From: Oscillospiraceae bacterium
GTDB lineage: Bacteria > Bacillota > Clostridia > Oscillospirales > Oscillospiraceae
Reading direction: 5' to 3'
Length of the DNA stretch: 46,470 nucleotides
NCBI GenBank assembly: GCA_017461445.1
Contig: JAFTXW010000028.1
Span: 1 to 46,470 of the forward strand
Part shown: piece after piece, positions 27,250 through 35,346 of the stretch
Layout: every line of letters starts with the position of its first letter
Numbering within the stretch: the first letter of the stretch is position 1
The notes under the pieces: generated by a model
The model's database searches: none
What the model was told of the DNA's origin: nothing
What the model saw: only the letters and a program-made list of their open reading frames with translations
Program-made: the position numbers and the translations under genes

Positions 27250-28125
27250 ATGAACATTCGGTTAGGAGAAAAGATCCGCACCCTTCGCAAAAATAAAAAT
27301 ATCTCCCAGGAGATCCTTGCCCAATATCTGGGGGTCAGCTTTCAGGCCATCAGTAAATGGGAGAATGGAAGCACCATGCCCGATGTGACCATGATCCCGG
27401 CCATTGCCTCTTTCTTTGAGGTTTCTACAGACGAGCTGTTCGATTTTAACCGGATCGAATCAGAACAAAAAATCCAGCAGGCCTGCTGGGATATTGCCGA
27501 TTGGCGAAACGACGATCCGGAAAAGGCCGAAGCAGCATACCGAAATCTGCTCCGGCAGTACCCCGGCAATGAGATCGTTCTGTCTAATCTGCTCTATGTT
27601 CTGCAGCGGCTTAAGAAGAACAACGAATTGGTCGATCTGTGCAAAACCGTCATTGCTTCAACAAAAGACGACGGCACCCGCTATGACGCAGCCCGCATTC
27701 TGGCAGAAACCTATAAAGCAATGGGGGAATACGCTCTGTGCAAAAACGCTATCGATCTGATCCCCGAGTTTTTCTTCACCCACCGGGAAGAAAAAGCCCT
27801 GCTGCTGGAGGGTGAAGATATGTTCCGGCCTGCCTGGCAGCAAAAGGAGCAATCCATAGATTCCTTTCTCTGGATGTCCATGCGTCTTGCAGATTATTAT
27901 GAAGAAACTGGCGATATGGAAAAGGCAAAGCACCAGCTTCAGCAGGCAAAGGGCATCGTTCTCCTTTTGAAGGAAGATGATATTCCACCCTTCTGGAAAG
28001 AAAATTACTATATGTCCGATGGGCTAAAATGGATCAGGAAAATTGACGAAAGGATGGCAAACCTCAGCAATGATCCTGACCACGGCTCCAGTGACCATGG
28101 ATATGTATTTGATCGTTTCTCGTAA
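27250..28125 (+). CDS. XRE-family transcription regulator with a TPR-like C-terminus
   Basis: I start it at the ATG at 27250 (MNIRLGEKIR), preceded by AAAGGAG, giving 291 residues. The N-terminal HTH_3 domain covers about residues 5-60 (ISQEILAQYLGVSFQAISKWENG). The rest is helical with pairs resembling tetratricopeptide repeats (EKAEAAYRNLLRQYPGNE, MEKAKHQLQQAKG), as in sensor-regulators that bind a peptide or protein. The target is unknown. It is divergent from spoIIA and ends at a terminator (28134-28163). A role in timing stationary-phase or sporulation genes would be speculation from position. Confidence 0.85.
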   Translation: MNIRLGEKIRTLRKNKNISQEILAQYLGVSFQAISKWENGSTMPDVTMIPAIASFFEVSTDELFDFNRIESEQKIQQACWDIADWRNDDPEKAEAAYRNLLRQYPGNEIVLSNLLYVLQRLKKNNELVDLCKTVIASTKDDGTRYDAARILAETYKAMGEYALCKNAIDLIPEFFFTHREEKALLLEGEDMFRPAWQQKEQSIDSFLWMSMRLADYYEETGDMEKAKHQLQQAKGIVLLLKEDDIPPFWKENYYMSDGLKWIRKIDERMANLSNDPDHGSSDHGYVFDRFS

Positions 28126-28133
28126 AAACCAAA

Positions 28134-28163
28134 GTGCGATGCAGCCATTTGACTGCATCGCAC
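28134..28163. terminator. Bidirectional terminator
   Basis: GTGCGATGCAG and CTGCATCGCAC form an 11-base stem with an eight-base loop between the XRE gene and the end of valS. Confidence 0.85.
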
Positions 28164-28170
28164 AATTTCA

Positions 28171-30816
28171 TTACGCCATCTTCTTCATGGCTTCCAGACT
28201 CTGCTCAAGGCTTGCGATCAGGTCGCGGGTCTTCTGAGCCTTTTCCCGCTCAGCGTTGACGACAGCCTCAGGGGCGCGGGAAACGAACTTTTCGTTGGAG
28301 AGCTTGTTTTCCAGACCTTCCAGGAACTTCTTCGCGCTTTCCAGTTCCTTGGTGATCCGGGCCAGCTCCTTGGCCACATCCACCAGCTGTCCCATGGGAA
28401 TATAGAGCTTTGCGTCGGCGGTGGTGATGTTCACCATGCCGTCCAGATTCTCGGGCTCCTTATCCAGCAGGGTCACCGCATCGGCGTAAGCCAGACGCTG
28501 CAGGAAGCCCTCGCCCTCGGCAAAGATCTGGGGCTTGGCAGTCAGAACGTACAGGGCAGCCTTCTTGCTGGGGGGCACGTTCATCTCGGTGCGGCGGGCA
28601 CGGATGGCACGAATGGCATCCATAACGGACTCCATGTGGCTCTCCTCTGCCTTAAAGGCCAGCTTCTCACGGAACTCAGGCCACTTGGCAACGATCAGGG
28701 CCTCGCCCTCGTGGGGCAGACTCTGCCAGATTTCTTCTGTGATGAAGGGCATGAAGGGGTGCAGCAGGCGCAGCACCTGATCCAGAACGTAGACCAGCAC
28801 CTGAATGGCGGTCTGCTTCCGGTCCGCATCCTCAGAGTACAGGCGGGCCTTGGTCAGCTCGATATACCAGTCGCAGTAGGTATCCCAGATAAAGTCGTAG
28901 ATTTTCTGAACAGCAACGCCCAGCTCATACTTTTCCAGGTTCTCGGTGACTTCCGCGATCAGGGTATTCAGCTTGGAGAGCACCCACTTGTCGGCGATCT
29001 CCAGCTTATCCATGGCAGGCAGCTCGTTCTTGGCATCCTCCGTCAGGTTCATCATAACATAGCGGGAGGCGTTCCACAGCTTATTGGCGAAGTTACGCAT
29101 GGCTTCGCACCGTTCCACATAGAAGCGCATGTCGTTTCCGGGAGAGTTGCCGGTGACCATGTTCATGCGCAGGGCATCGCAGCCGTACTTGTCGATCATT
29201 TCCAGAGGATCGATACCGTTGCCCAGAGACTTGGACATCTTGCGGCCCTGATTGTCACGAACCAGGCCGTGGATCAGAACAGTGTGGAAGGGTGCTTTCT
29301 TGGTATGCTCAAGGCCGGACACGATCATACGGGAGACCCAGAAGGTGATGATATCGTAGCCGGTGACCAGCACGTCAGTGGGATAGAAGTAATCCAGATC
29401 CTCGCTCTTGTCGGGCCAGCCCAGGGTCTCGAAGGGCCACAGGGCGGAGGAGAACCAGGTATCCAGCACATCGGGGTCACGCTCAATGTGGCTGCTGCCG
29501 CACTTTTCGCAGACGGTGGGGTCCTCCCGGGAACAGGTCATATGGCCGCAGTCCTCGCAGTACCACACGGGGATCTGATGGCCCCACCACAGCTGGCGGG
29601 AAATACACCAGTCACGGATGTTGTTCATCCAGTTCATATAGTTCTTGGTGAACCGCTCGGGGACGAACTTGGTCTCGCCGTCATTGACGGAGCGGATGGC
29701 TTCCTCAGCCAGAGGCTGCATCTTCACGAACCACTGGGCGGAGATGATGGGCTCCACATCCTTGTGGCAGCGGTAGCAGGTGCCAACGTTGTGGGCGTGA
29801 TCCTCGATCTTTACCAGATAGCCGCCATCTTCCAGATCCTTGACGATCTGCTTACGGGCATCATAGCGGTCCAACCCAAAGTACTTGCCGCCCAGCTCAT
29901 TGACCTTGCCGTTGTCATCCAGAACCCGGATGACTTCCAGATTGTGCCGCAGACCCACCTCAAAGTCGTTGGGGTCGTGGGCAGGGGTCATCTTGACGCA
30001 GCCGGTGCCGAATTCCATTTCGGCGTAGTCGTCGGCCACCACGGGAATTTCCTTGTTCACCAGGGGCAGAATGACCTTCTTACCGACGATGTCCTTGTAA
30101 CGCTCGTCGTTGGGATTGACGCAAACACCGGTATCACCCAGCATGGTCTCGGGACGGGTGGTAGCGACCACCACTTCGCCGGTACCGTCAGCCAGAGGAT
30201 AACGGATGTGCCACAGGTGGCCGGGCTTATCCACATACTCGACCTCTGCATCGGACAGGGCCGTAACACAGTTGGGACACCAGTTGATGATTCGGCTGCC
30301 CTTGTAGATTAGCCCCTTCTCATACAGGGAAACGAAAACCTCACGGACGGCCTTGGAGCAGCCCTCGTCCATAGTGAACCGGGCACGGTCCCAATCGCAG
30401 GAGGCACCCAGCTTCTTCTGCTGCTCCACGATGCGGTTGCCGTACTTGTGCTTCCAGTCCCAGACACGCTCCAGGAATTTTTCACGGCCCAGGTCGTAGC
30501 GGCTCAGGCCTTCCTTGACCCGCAGCTCTTCCTCCACCTTGATCTGGGTGGCGATACCGGCATGGTCAACACCGGGAACCCACAGGGCATTGTAACCCTG
30601 CATACGCTTGAAGCGGATCAGAGTATCCTGCAGGGTCGCGTCCATAGCGTGGCCCATGTGCAGCTGGCCGGTAACGTTGGGGGGCGGCATCACAATGGTG
30701 AAGGGTTTCTTGCTTTCATCCTTCTCAGCATGGAAGTAGCCGCCTTCCTGCCACATGTTATAGATCCGGGCCTCGACTTGCTGAGGCTCATAGACCTTGG
30801 GTAATTCTCTTGCCAT
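28171..30816 (-). CDS. valS: Valyl-tRNA synthetase
   Basis: ValS charges tRNA-Val. The 881-residue protein is a class I synthetase with the HIGH-type motif HMGH at 53-56 ([13 protein letters not shown]), the KMSKS motif near residue 525 ([11 protein letters not shown]), the editing domain between them ([13 protein letters not shown]), the anticodon-binding domain, and the C-terminal coiled-coil arm (about 815-875). Length is normal. AAGGAG precedes the ATG. Expression is controlled by a T-box (30943-31172) whose specifier codon reads GTC, which fits valine. Confidence 0.99.
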   Translation of the reverse strand: MARELPKVYEPQQVEARIYNMWQEGGYFHAEKDESKKPFTIVMPPPNVTGQLHMGHAMDATLQDTLIRFKRMQGYNALWVPGVDHAGIATQIKVEEELRVKEGLSRYDLGREKFLERVWDWKHKYGNRIVEQQKKLGASCDWDRARFTMDEGCSKAVREVFVSLYEKGLIYKGSRIINWCPNCVTALSDAEVEYVDKPGHLWHIRYPLADGTGEVVVATTRPETMLGDTGVCVNPNDERYKDIVGKKVILPLVNKEIPVVADDYAEMEFGTGCVKMTPAHDPNDFEVGLRHNLEVIRVLDDNGKVNELGGKYFGLDRYDARKQIVKDLEDGGYLVKIEDHAHNVGTCYRCHKDVEPIISAQWFVKMQPLAEEAIRSVNDGETKFVPERFTKNYMNWMNNIRDWCISRQLWWGHQIPVWYCEDCGHMTCSREDPTVCEKCGSSHIERDPDVLDTWFSSALWPFETLGWPDKSEDLDYFYPTDVLVTGYDIITFWVSRMIVSGLEHTKKAPFHTVLIHGLVRDNQGRKMSKSLGNGIDPLEMIDKYGCDALRMNMVTGNSPGNDMRFYVERCEAMRNFANKLWNASRYVMMNLTEDAKNELPAMDKLEIADKWVLSKLNTLIAEVTENLEKYELGVAVQKIYDFIWDTYCDWYIELTKARLYSEDADRKQTAIQVLVYVLDQVLRLLHPFMPFITEEIWQSLPHEGEALIVAKWPEFREKLAFKAEESHMESVMDAIRAIRARRTEMNVPPSKKAALYVLTAKPQIFAEGEGFLQRLAYADAVTLLDKEPENLDGMVNITTADAKLYIPMGQLVDVAKELARITKELESAKKFLEGLENKLSNEKFVSRAPEAVVNAEREKAQKTRDLIASLEQSLEAMKKMA

Positions 30817-30860
30817 ATTTCTTAACTCTCCTTATGAGTATGATTTTTGTATTTTGGGGA

Positions 30861-30926
30861 TCATTGTGATACGGATGCGACGGAAATGGCACCGTTCCCA
30901 CCGTATTTTGCTTTGAACCGTTCCAT
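30861..30926 (-). CDS. Possible 21-residue leader peptide between the T-box and valS
   Basis: Just after the T-box terminator, GGAAGGAAGG is followed eight bases later by an ATG (30924-30926) and an open frame of 21 codons, ending at TGA 30861-30863. The peptide begins MERFKAKYGGNGA and has two valine codons (GTC, GTA) among its last seven. It ends 44 bases before the valS start. The Shine-Dalgarno sequence is better than that of many genes here. No homologue is known to me, and it may be chance. Confidence 0.35.
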   Translation of the reverse strand: MERFKAKYGGNGAISVASVSQ

Positions 30927-30942
30927 TGCTGTCACCTTCCTT

Positions 30943-31172
30943 CCAAATAAAAACGCCCTGAGTCATTTTGACTCAGGGCGAAAAGTTCCGCGGTACCACC
31001 TGAATTCCCTTTCGGGCACTCAAAACGCTGTAACGGGCTTACCCGGTTTTCCCTACTCTTCCTTCAAGAAAACAGCTCCGGGGCGACAATCGGTTCCAAC
31101 CACACAGCCTTGCACCAAACGGCTGCTCTCTACACTGGTTTTGGAAGCGAAACTCCCCTTCTACGCTTGTAA
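30943..31172 (-). ncRNA. T-box riboswitch controlling valS
   Basis: The minus strand carries the T-box sequence AGGTGGTACCGCGG (30988-31001). It is followed by a terminator stem CGCCCTGAGTC / GACTCAGGGCG (30954-30980) and a T run (30943-30953). The bases that pair with the T-box in the antiterminator precede this. A stem I with AGAAGGGGAG on its 5' side and GCCCCGG on its 3' side places GTC (31085-31087) in the specifier position, a valine codon followed by a purine. Uncharged tRNA-Val would stabilise the antiterminator and allow valS transcription. Confidence 0.93.
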
Positions 31173-31179
31173 CACACAT

Positions 31180-31208
31180 AACCTAACACATTTTCTTCCT
31201 TCTGTCAA
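31180..31208 (-). promoter_or_regulatory. Promoter of the valS T-box transcript
   Basis: On the minus strand a perfect TTGACA (31203-31208) is followed after 17 bases by TAGGTT (31180-31185), which puts the transcript start just before stem I of the T-box. Confidence 0.65.
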
Positions 31209-31254
31209 CCGTAATTTCGTGTTGACGCAGCAAGAAAAACACAATATAATATTA

Positions 31255-31414
31255 GGGTCTATCTGAAAACCGTCAACATACCTAAACAGCGGGTCTTTTT
31301 CCGCTGTGCTGCACCATTTTTCCTTGAAATACAGCAAGTATTCCTGCAAAAAAAGGCTTGCCCATCGAAAAAATCCCCTGCTGTTGGGCACATTTCCGGT
31401 TTTCAGATAGACCC
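31255..31414. mobile_element. MITE with perfect 18-base inverted ends
   Basis: GGGTCTATCTGAAAACCG at 31255-31272 is repeated exactly in inverted form at 31397-31414, and the match extends one base further on each side. TTA flanks both ends (31252-31254 and 31415-31417), a likely 3-base target duplication. The 160-base element has no transposase, so it must have been moved by one encoded elsewhere. It lies between the valS promoter and the glycosyltransferase, ending about 31 bases before the latter's start codon. Confidence 0.85.
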
Positions 31415-31445
31415 TTAAATCCTTTTAATTGCGAGTTGATCCTGT

Positions 31446-32396
31446 ATGCAATTATCTCTGGTCGTCCCCTGCTATAACGAAGCGGAAAACGTGGCAAACT
31501 TCCAGGCTGCCGTGCTCTCCGCTTTCGACGGCTGCGGCTATGACTACGAAATCATCTTTATTGACGATGGCAGCAGGGATGCTACCCTCCACAATCTGCG
31601 AAAGCTCCACGCCGCTCAGAAGTGCCCTGTAAAGGTGGTCTCCTTCTCCCGCAATTTCGGCAAAGAGGCGGGACTATACGCCGGATTGCAGCACGCGGCA
31701 GGTGAATACATTTCCCTGATCGATGCCGATTTGCAGCAGCGTCCGGAGATCGTGCGGGAAATGGTGCAGATTCTGGATGAACAGCCGGAATTTGATGTAG
31801 TTGCGGCCTACCAGGACCGCCGGGGTGAAGGCAAGGTGCTGTCTTTCTTTAAGCGAAGCTTTTATGCCATCATCAACAGGCTTTCGGATGTGACCCTGCA
31901 GCCTGATGCCAGCGATTTTCGCACCTTCCGCCGCAGCGTTCGAGACAGCATCCTGGAGCTATGCGAATATCATCGTTTTTCAAAGGGCATTTTTGCCTGG
32001 GTGGGCTATAATACAAAATTCATTCCCTACACTGCCTGTGAGCGGGCGGCGGGAAAGACCAAATGGAGCTTCTGGAAGTTGGTGAATTACGCCATCGAAG
32101 GTATCATCGGCTATTCTACCGCTCCCCTGCGGCTGGCCACTTTCCTGGGCGGCGGCGCGGGGATTGCCGCAGTGCTGTATCTGCTTTGGGTCATTTTTGA
32201 AAAGCTGGTCTGGGGAATTGATGTACCCGGTTATGCCACCATCATCGTTCTGATCCTGTTTTTTTCCGCGCTGCAGCTGTTCTGCATCGGCATCATCGGC
32301 GAATATGTGGGCCGAACCTTCGAGCAGACCAAACTGCGTCCCATCTATATCGAAAAAGAAGTGCTGGATTACGGCACCGCCGAAGAAACGGAATAA
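31446..32396 (+). CDS. Family 2 membrane glycosyltransferase (GtrB/DPM1-like)
   Basis: The protein has 316 residues. The GT-A domain begins LSLVVPCYNEAENV and contains EIIFIDDGSRD, the metal-binding DxD in LIDADLQQRPE, and a QDRRGE segment typical of polyprenyl-phosphate sugar transferases. Two C-terminal membrane helices (about 225-250 and 262-290) match the GtrB group, which links a sugar from a nucleotide donor to undecaprenyl phosphate for cell-surface glycans. The acceptor is inferred from the family. No good ribosome binding site precedes the ATG, and a MITE ends just upstream, which may have changed or removed the native promoter. Confidence 0.88.
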   Translation: MQLSLVVPCYNEAENVANFQAAVLSAFDGCGYDYEIIFIDDGSRDATLHNLRKLHAAQKCPVKVVSFSRNFGKEAGLYAGLQHAAGEYISLIDADLQQRPEIVREMVQILDEQPEFDVVAAYQDRRGEGKVLSFFKRSFYAIINRLSDVTLQPDASDFRTFRRSVRDSILELCEYHRFSKGIFAWVGYNTKFIPYTACERAAGKTKWSFWKLVNYAIEGIIGYSTAPLRLATFLGGGAGIAAVLYLLWVIFEKLVWGIDVPGYATIIVLILFFSALQLFCIGIIGEYVGRTFEQTKLRPIYIEKEVLDYGTAEETE

Positions 32397-32398
32397 CC

Positions 32399-32434
32399 AA
32401 AATGGCTGCGGAAAGTAATCCGCAGCCATTTTTT
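32399..32434. terminator. Bidirectional terminator between convergent genes
   Basis: AAATGGCTGCGG and CCGCAGCCATTT form the stem, with A and T runs outside. It separates the glycosyltransferase from the minus-strand histidine kinase and overlaps the last bases of the latter. Confidence 0.88.
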
Positions 32435-33638
32435 AATCGCTCAGCGGCAGCTGAACATAGAAGGTATTACGTCCATTCTCGCTCTCTGCCCAGATTCGCC
32501 CATTGTGCTCCTCCACGATGCTTTGGGCAATGGACAGGCCCAGTCCATAGCTTCCATCCCGGCTCCTGGCTTTGTCTATCCGGTAGAACCGTTTGAATAT
32601 ATTCTTCAAATCTTCTTTGGAGATGGGTTCTCCCGGACCGGAAACACTGAGCACACCATTGACACTGTTCCGTTTCAGCTTGAGTAAAATTTCTCCCCCA
32701 GGTTCGGAGTATTTCATGGCATTGTCCAGCAGAATGTCCTGTACTTGCCGCAGGTGGCTTTCACTGCCCTTCACCCGCAGCCCCGGCTCCACCGCTGTGA
32801 GAAGTGTCATTTCCTTTTCAAAAAACAGCGGTTCAAAAGGTAGTACAGCATCCGTTACCAACCGACTGAGATCCAATGGAACATAATTTGTTTTCACTGC
32901 GCCATTGTCCACCCGGGCCAGCTCCAGCAGGCCCTCCACCAGGCCGCGCATCTGCCTGGACATGGTCAGGATGCTTTCGGAAAACTGCCGGTTCGCCTCC
33001 TCGGTACATCCGTTTGACTGCAAAAGCTCCGCATTGGTCATGATAACTGTCAGAGGTGTTTTCAGCTCGTGAGAGGCATCCGCGACAAATTGTTTCTGCT
33101 GCTGCCAGGCCTGTTCCACAGGTTTGATCGCCCATCGGGACAGCAGCAGGCTCAGTCCCAGAAAGATCAGAAAACTGGCTGTGCCGATCAGAAGACAGCT
33201 GTAGATCAGGTTCCGCATGATTGTCCGCTGGCTGGATATGTCCGCAAAAATCAGAATTTGCCCTGTGGGTCTGGTGATCTTGCTGAACCGCACCGCGTAT
33301 TCTTCCAGAATACCGGTTTGTTCCTCCGTGTTCAGTACATACTGAAGCATATTCTGAATGGTTTCTTCATCCTTCATTTCCAGAAAACCGGAAGTGGCAA
33401 TAATTCCTCCCCAGCGGTTGAGCTGAATCGCAAAGTACGGCAAACTCACCGTTTCCGGCCGGTCCTGCAGTGTGCCGGGGCCGGTGATACCGGATTCAAT
33501 GGACTGCATCATCCGATGACTTTGGGCCTCAAGTCCTGCGTTCATAAAGAAAATGACAAGTCCAAAAATCACCAGCAGCATGACGGTGACAAACGCCATC
33601 ATAATGCAGACGAATTTGGTACGGAGTTTTTTCAGCAT
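32433..33638 (-). CDS. Two-component sensor histidine kinase
   Basis: The 401-residue protein has a membrane helix near 9-33, an extracytoplasmic sensor domain of about 110 residues (34-143), a second helix near 145-168, and the kinase core. The phosphorylated His is at residue 190 (ADASHELKTPLTV). The HATPase domain has the N box with LLDNAMKYSEPGG and G boxes SVSGPGEPISKEDLK and GSYGLGLSIAQSI. The stimulus is unknown. Its start overlaps the end of the response regulator gene by seven bases, so the two are a coupled pair. Confidence 0.95.
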   Translation of the reverse strand: MLKKLRTKFVCIMMAFVTVMLLVIFGLVIFFMNAGLEAQSHRMMQSIESGITGPGTLQDRPETVSLPYFAIQLNRWGGIIATSGFLEMKDEETIQNMLQYVLNTEEQTGILEEYAVRFSKITRPTGQILIFADISSQRTIMRNLIYSCLLIGTASFLIFLGLSLLLSRWAIKPVEQAWQQQKQFVADASHELKTPLTVIMTNAELLQSNGCTEEANRQFSESILTMSRQMRGLVEGLLELARVDNGAVKTNYVPLDLSRLVTDAVLPFEPLFFEKEMTLLTAVEPGLRVKGSESHLRQVQDILLDNAMKYSEPGGEILLKLKRNSVNGVLSVSGPGEPISKEDLKNIFKRFYRIDKARSRDGSYGLGLSIAQSIVEEHNGRIWAESENGRNTFYVQLPLSD

Positions 33639-34309
33639 TCGCCTTCCACCTCCAGGTGGTAGCCAAGCCTGCGCAGCGCAACGATGCGGATATTGGAGCC
33701 GATGCTCAGAAGTTTTTTCCGCAGGAAACCGATGTACACTTCTACATGGTTTTCCACCGCATTGGAATCATAGCCCCACACCCGTGCCAAGATCACTTCC
33801 TTGGGAAGGATCTGATCCTGAGACTGGAGCAGGAACCGCATTACATCAAATTCCCTGGCGGAAAGCCGCACGCTCTTTCCGTTGCAGACCAGCATACCTG
33901 TGCCCAGCTCCAATGCGGTATTGCCGTATTTCAGTTCGTCAATTTGATTTCCCTGGCGGCGCAGCAGTGCATTGATACAGGCCAGCAACTCCCGGGAATC
34001 AAAGGGCTTTGTCAAATAGTAATCCGCGCCTGCGTTCAAGCCTTCGATTCTGTCCTCAATGGCAGACCGGGCGGTTAGCATCAAAATGGGAGTCGCGCAC
34101 CGTTTCGCCCGGACACGGCGTGCAACCTGATAGCCGTCCAAACCGGGCATCATTACATCCAGAATCAGCAGATCGTACACACCCAGCTCGGCATATTCCG
34201 CGCCGGATTCTCCGTCATATACCGCCTCCACGGTAAAGCCTTTGGATTCCAGAAGTGCCTTCAGAGAATCCGCCAGCAGCTTTTCGTCCTCAATTACCAG
34301 AATTTTCAT
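33632..34309 (-). CDS. OmpR-family response regulator
   Basis: The 225-residue protein has a receiver domain with the acidic pocket EDE at 7-9, the phosphorylated Asp at 51 (LLILDVMMPG), a switch Thr (MLTARS) and the Lys in TKPF. The C-terminal winged helix (about 128-222; SAREFDVMRFLLQ, NAVENHVEVYIGFLRKKL) should bind direct repeats upstream of its targets. GGAGG lies ahead of the ATG. It is the first gene of the two-component operon. Target genes are not evident; the convergent glycosyltransferase suggests an envelope-related role, but only by position. Confidence 0.95.
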   Translation of the reverse strand: MKILVIEDEKLLADSLKALLESKGFTVEAVYDGESGAEYAELGVYDLLILDVMMPGLDGYQVARRVRAKRCATPILMLTARSAIEDRIEGLNAGADYYLTKPFDSRELLACINALLRRQGNQIDELKYGNTALELGTGMLVCNGKSVRLSAREFDVMRFLLQSQDQILPKEVILARVWGYDSNAVENHVEVYIGFLRKKLLSIGSNIRIVALRRLGYHLEVEGEC

Positions 34310-34337
34310 ATCGGAACCTCCTGTGCATTCATTATTT

Positions 34338-34366
34338 ACTATAATACCCCTTCATTCTGAAAGCAA
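34338..34366 (-). promoter_or_regulatory. Candidate promoter of the two-component operon
   Basis: On the minus strand TTGCTT (34361-34366) and TATAGT (34338-34343) are 17 bases apart, about 29 bases before the start codon. The promoter lies inside the end of the AraC-type remnant. Confidence 0.45.
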
Positions 34367-34625
34367 GCTGAAATATTTCGGCTAATGGAGAAAACCTTGA
34401 AATAACAAATCCATGATAAACTATCGGGCATCTCTAAAAACTCTTTTTTTGAGGGAAGAATGGTCTCGGAGAGCTGCATACATAAAAATATACCGCTGTC
34501 CTCCTGCTTATGAAATTCGTGGGGCTCATTTGGGCCGAAAAGCACCAACTGCTCTTCCTCAACCGTAAACAGGGATTGACCGCAGGTTACGCAGAGAGAC
34601 CAATCTAATACTGCTTCATGATAGA
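34339..34625 (-). pseudogene. Remnant of an AraC-type regulator (cupin part)
   Basis: The minus-strand frame has the sensor-domain pattern of AraC-family regulators: FTVEEEQLVLFGPNEPHEF, then IFLCMQLSETILPSKKEF, which compares with the usual GDLVLINPNEIH and LQFSPDF stretches. The DNA-binding HTH half is missing, and the last residues run into the promoter of the response regulator. At the upstream side the frame enters a dispersed repeat (34606-34721), which would supply the apparent start codon. Both ends are therefore lost, and I treat it as a decayed gene. Confidence 0.6.
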
Positions 34626-34721
34626 AATCTTTAATTTCTGTCATGAAGGGCACTGCCTTGCGGCATTGCCAATTTTGTGATTCTTAGAATAAAAACACGT
34701 CTCATATGAGAATCAGTATAA
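34606..34721. repeat. Dispersed palindromic repeat, copy C (compact)
   Basis: The 116-base segment starts TAATACTG and ends CAGTATAA, imperfect inverted ends. It contains the hairpin TCATGATAGAAAT / ATTTCTGTCATGA with the loop CTTTA, then GGCACTGCC, GCGGCATTGCC, TTTTGTGATTCTTAGAAT and ACGTCTCATA in the same order as copy B at 20243. It abuts the AraC-type remnant. Confidence 0.65.
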
Positions 34722-34847
34722 AATCCAGACCAGCTCCCATTCCGGGAGAACATGGGAGATGCGAGAGTCCACCGTTTTAAAACACGGTCATTCCCCGGAT
34801 GTGGTTGTTTTTTAAGGAAAGGATCCATATAAATCAAGTGCAGGAAA
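34722..34847. other. Intergenic stretch without a recognised gene
   Basis: The minus-strand frame here has no recognisable domain and runs into the repeat. Two short inverted repeats are visible (CTCCCATTCCGGGAG near 34735-34749; ACCGTTTTAAAACACGGT near 34772-34789). I cannot assign a role. Confidence 0.4.
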
Positions 34848-34879
34848 AAGCAGGCTTTGGAAAACTCCAAAGCCTGCTT
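34848..34879 (-). terminator. Intrinsic terminator after yajC
   Basis: AAGCAGGCTTTGGA (34848-34861) pairs with TCCAAAGCCTGCTT (34866-34879), with TTTTCC following on the minus strand. Confidence 0.9.
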
Positions 34880-34887
34880 CTATGAAC

Positions 34888-35277
34888 TTACTGGTTCTTT
34901 TCGGCCTTCTTGGCAGCCTTAGCCTTTGCCTTGGCTTCCTGCTCCTTCTTGGCCTGAGCCTGAGCAGCCTCGGCAGCGGTCTTGTTGGAACCGATGCTCC
35001 ACTTCTCCAGCTCGATACGGACCTGGTCTGCGCCGGTCTCGATGACGATCTTCTCGTCCTTGACGTTCACGACAGTGCCGATGATGCCGCCGATGGTGAC
35101 GATCTTATCGCCGGTCTTAACGGAGTTGCGCATTGCCTCTTCTTCCTTCTTGCGCTTGTTCTCGGGACGGATCAGCATGAAGTAGAAGATGGCCAGCATA
35201 GCCACCAGCATGATGATGCTGCTGCCCATGCCTGCGGTACCAGTACCTGCACCGGTGGAAGTCAGTAAATGAAACAT
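34888..35277 (-). CDS. yajC: Preprotein translocase accessory subunit YajC
   Basis: YajC associates with SecDF in the protein-export machinery. I start it at the ATG at 35277 (MFHLLTST), eight bases after AAGGAG, giving 129 residues. One membrane helix (IIMLVAMLAIFYFMLIRP) ends in the diagnostic RPENKRKKE. It is followed by a small cytoplasmic domain (KTGDKIVTIGGIIGTVV) and a long Ala/Lys-rich tail (about 100-129). It follows tgt, the common bacterial arrangement, but secD and secF are not next to it. Confidence 0.94.
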   Translation of the reverse strand: MFHLLTSTGAGTGTAGMGSSIIMLVAMLAIFYFMLIRPENKRKKEEEAMRNSVKTGDKIVTIGGIIGTVVNVKDEKIVIETGADQVRIELEKWSIGSNKTAAEAAQAQAKKEQEAKAKAKAAKKAEKNQ

Positions 35278-35346
35278 TGGAAAAACTCCTTCGTAATTGA
35301 TATCTTGTTTATTATAGCATCCTTTGCCCAAATTGCAAGGGGAAAG

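Noticed and set aside
28636-30312. 558-residue open frame opposite valS
   Set aside because: A shadow of valS codon bias with no recognisable domain; valS itself is complete on the other strand.
31161-31497. Two minus-strand frames of about 70 residues over the MITE
   Set aside because: They run through the inverted ends and internal palindromes of the MITE and have no ribosome binding site or family.
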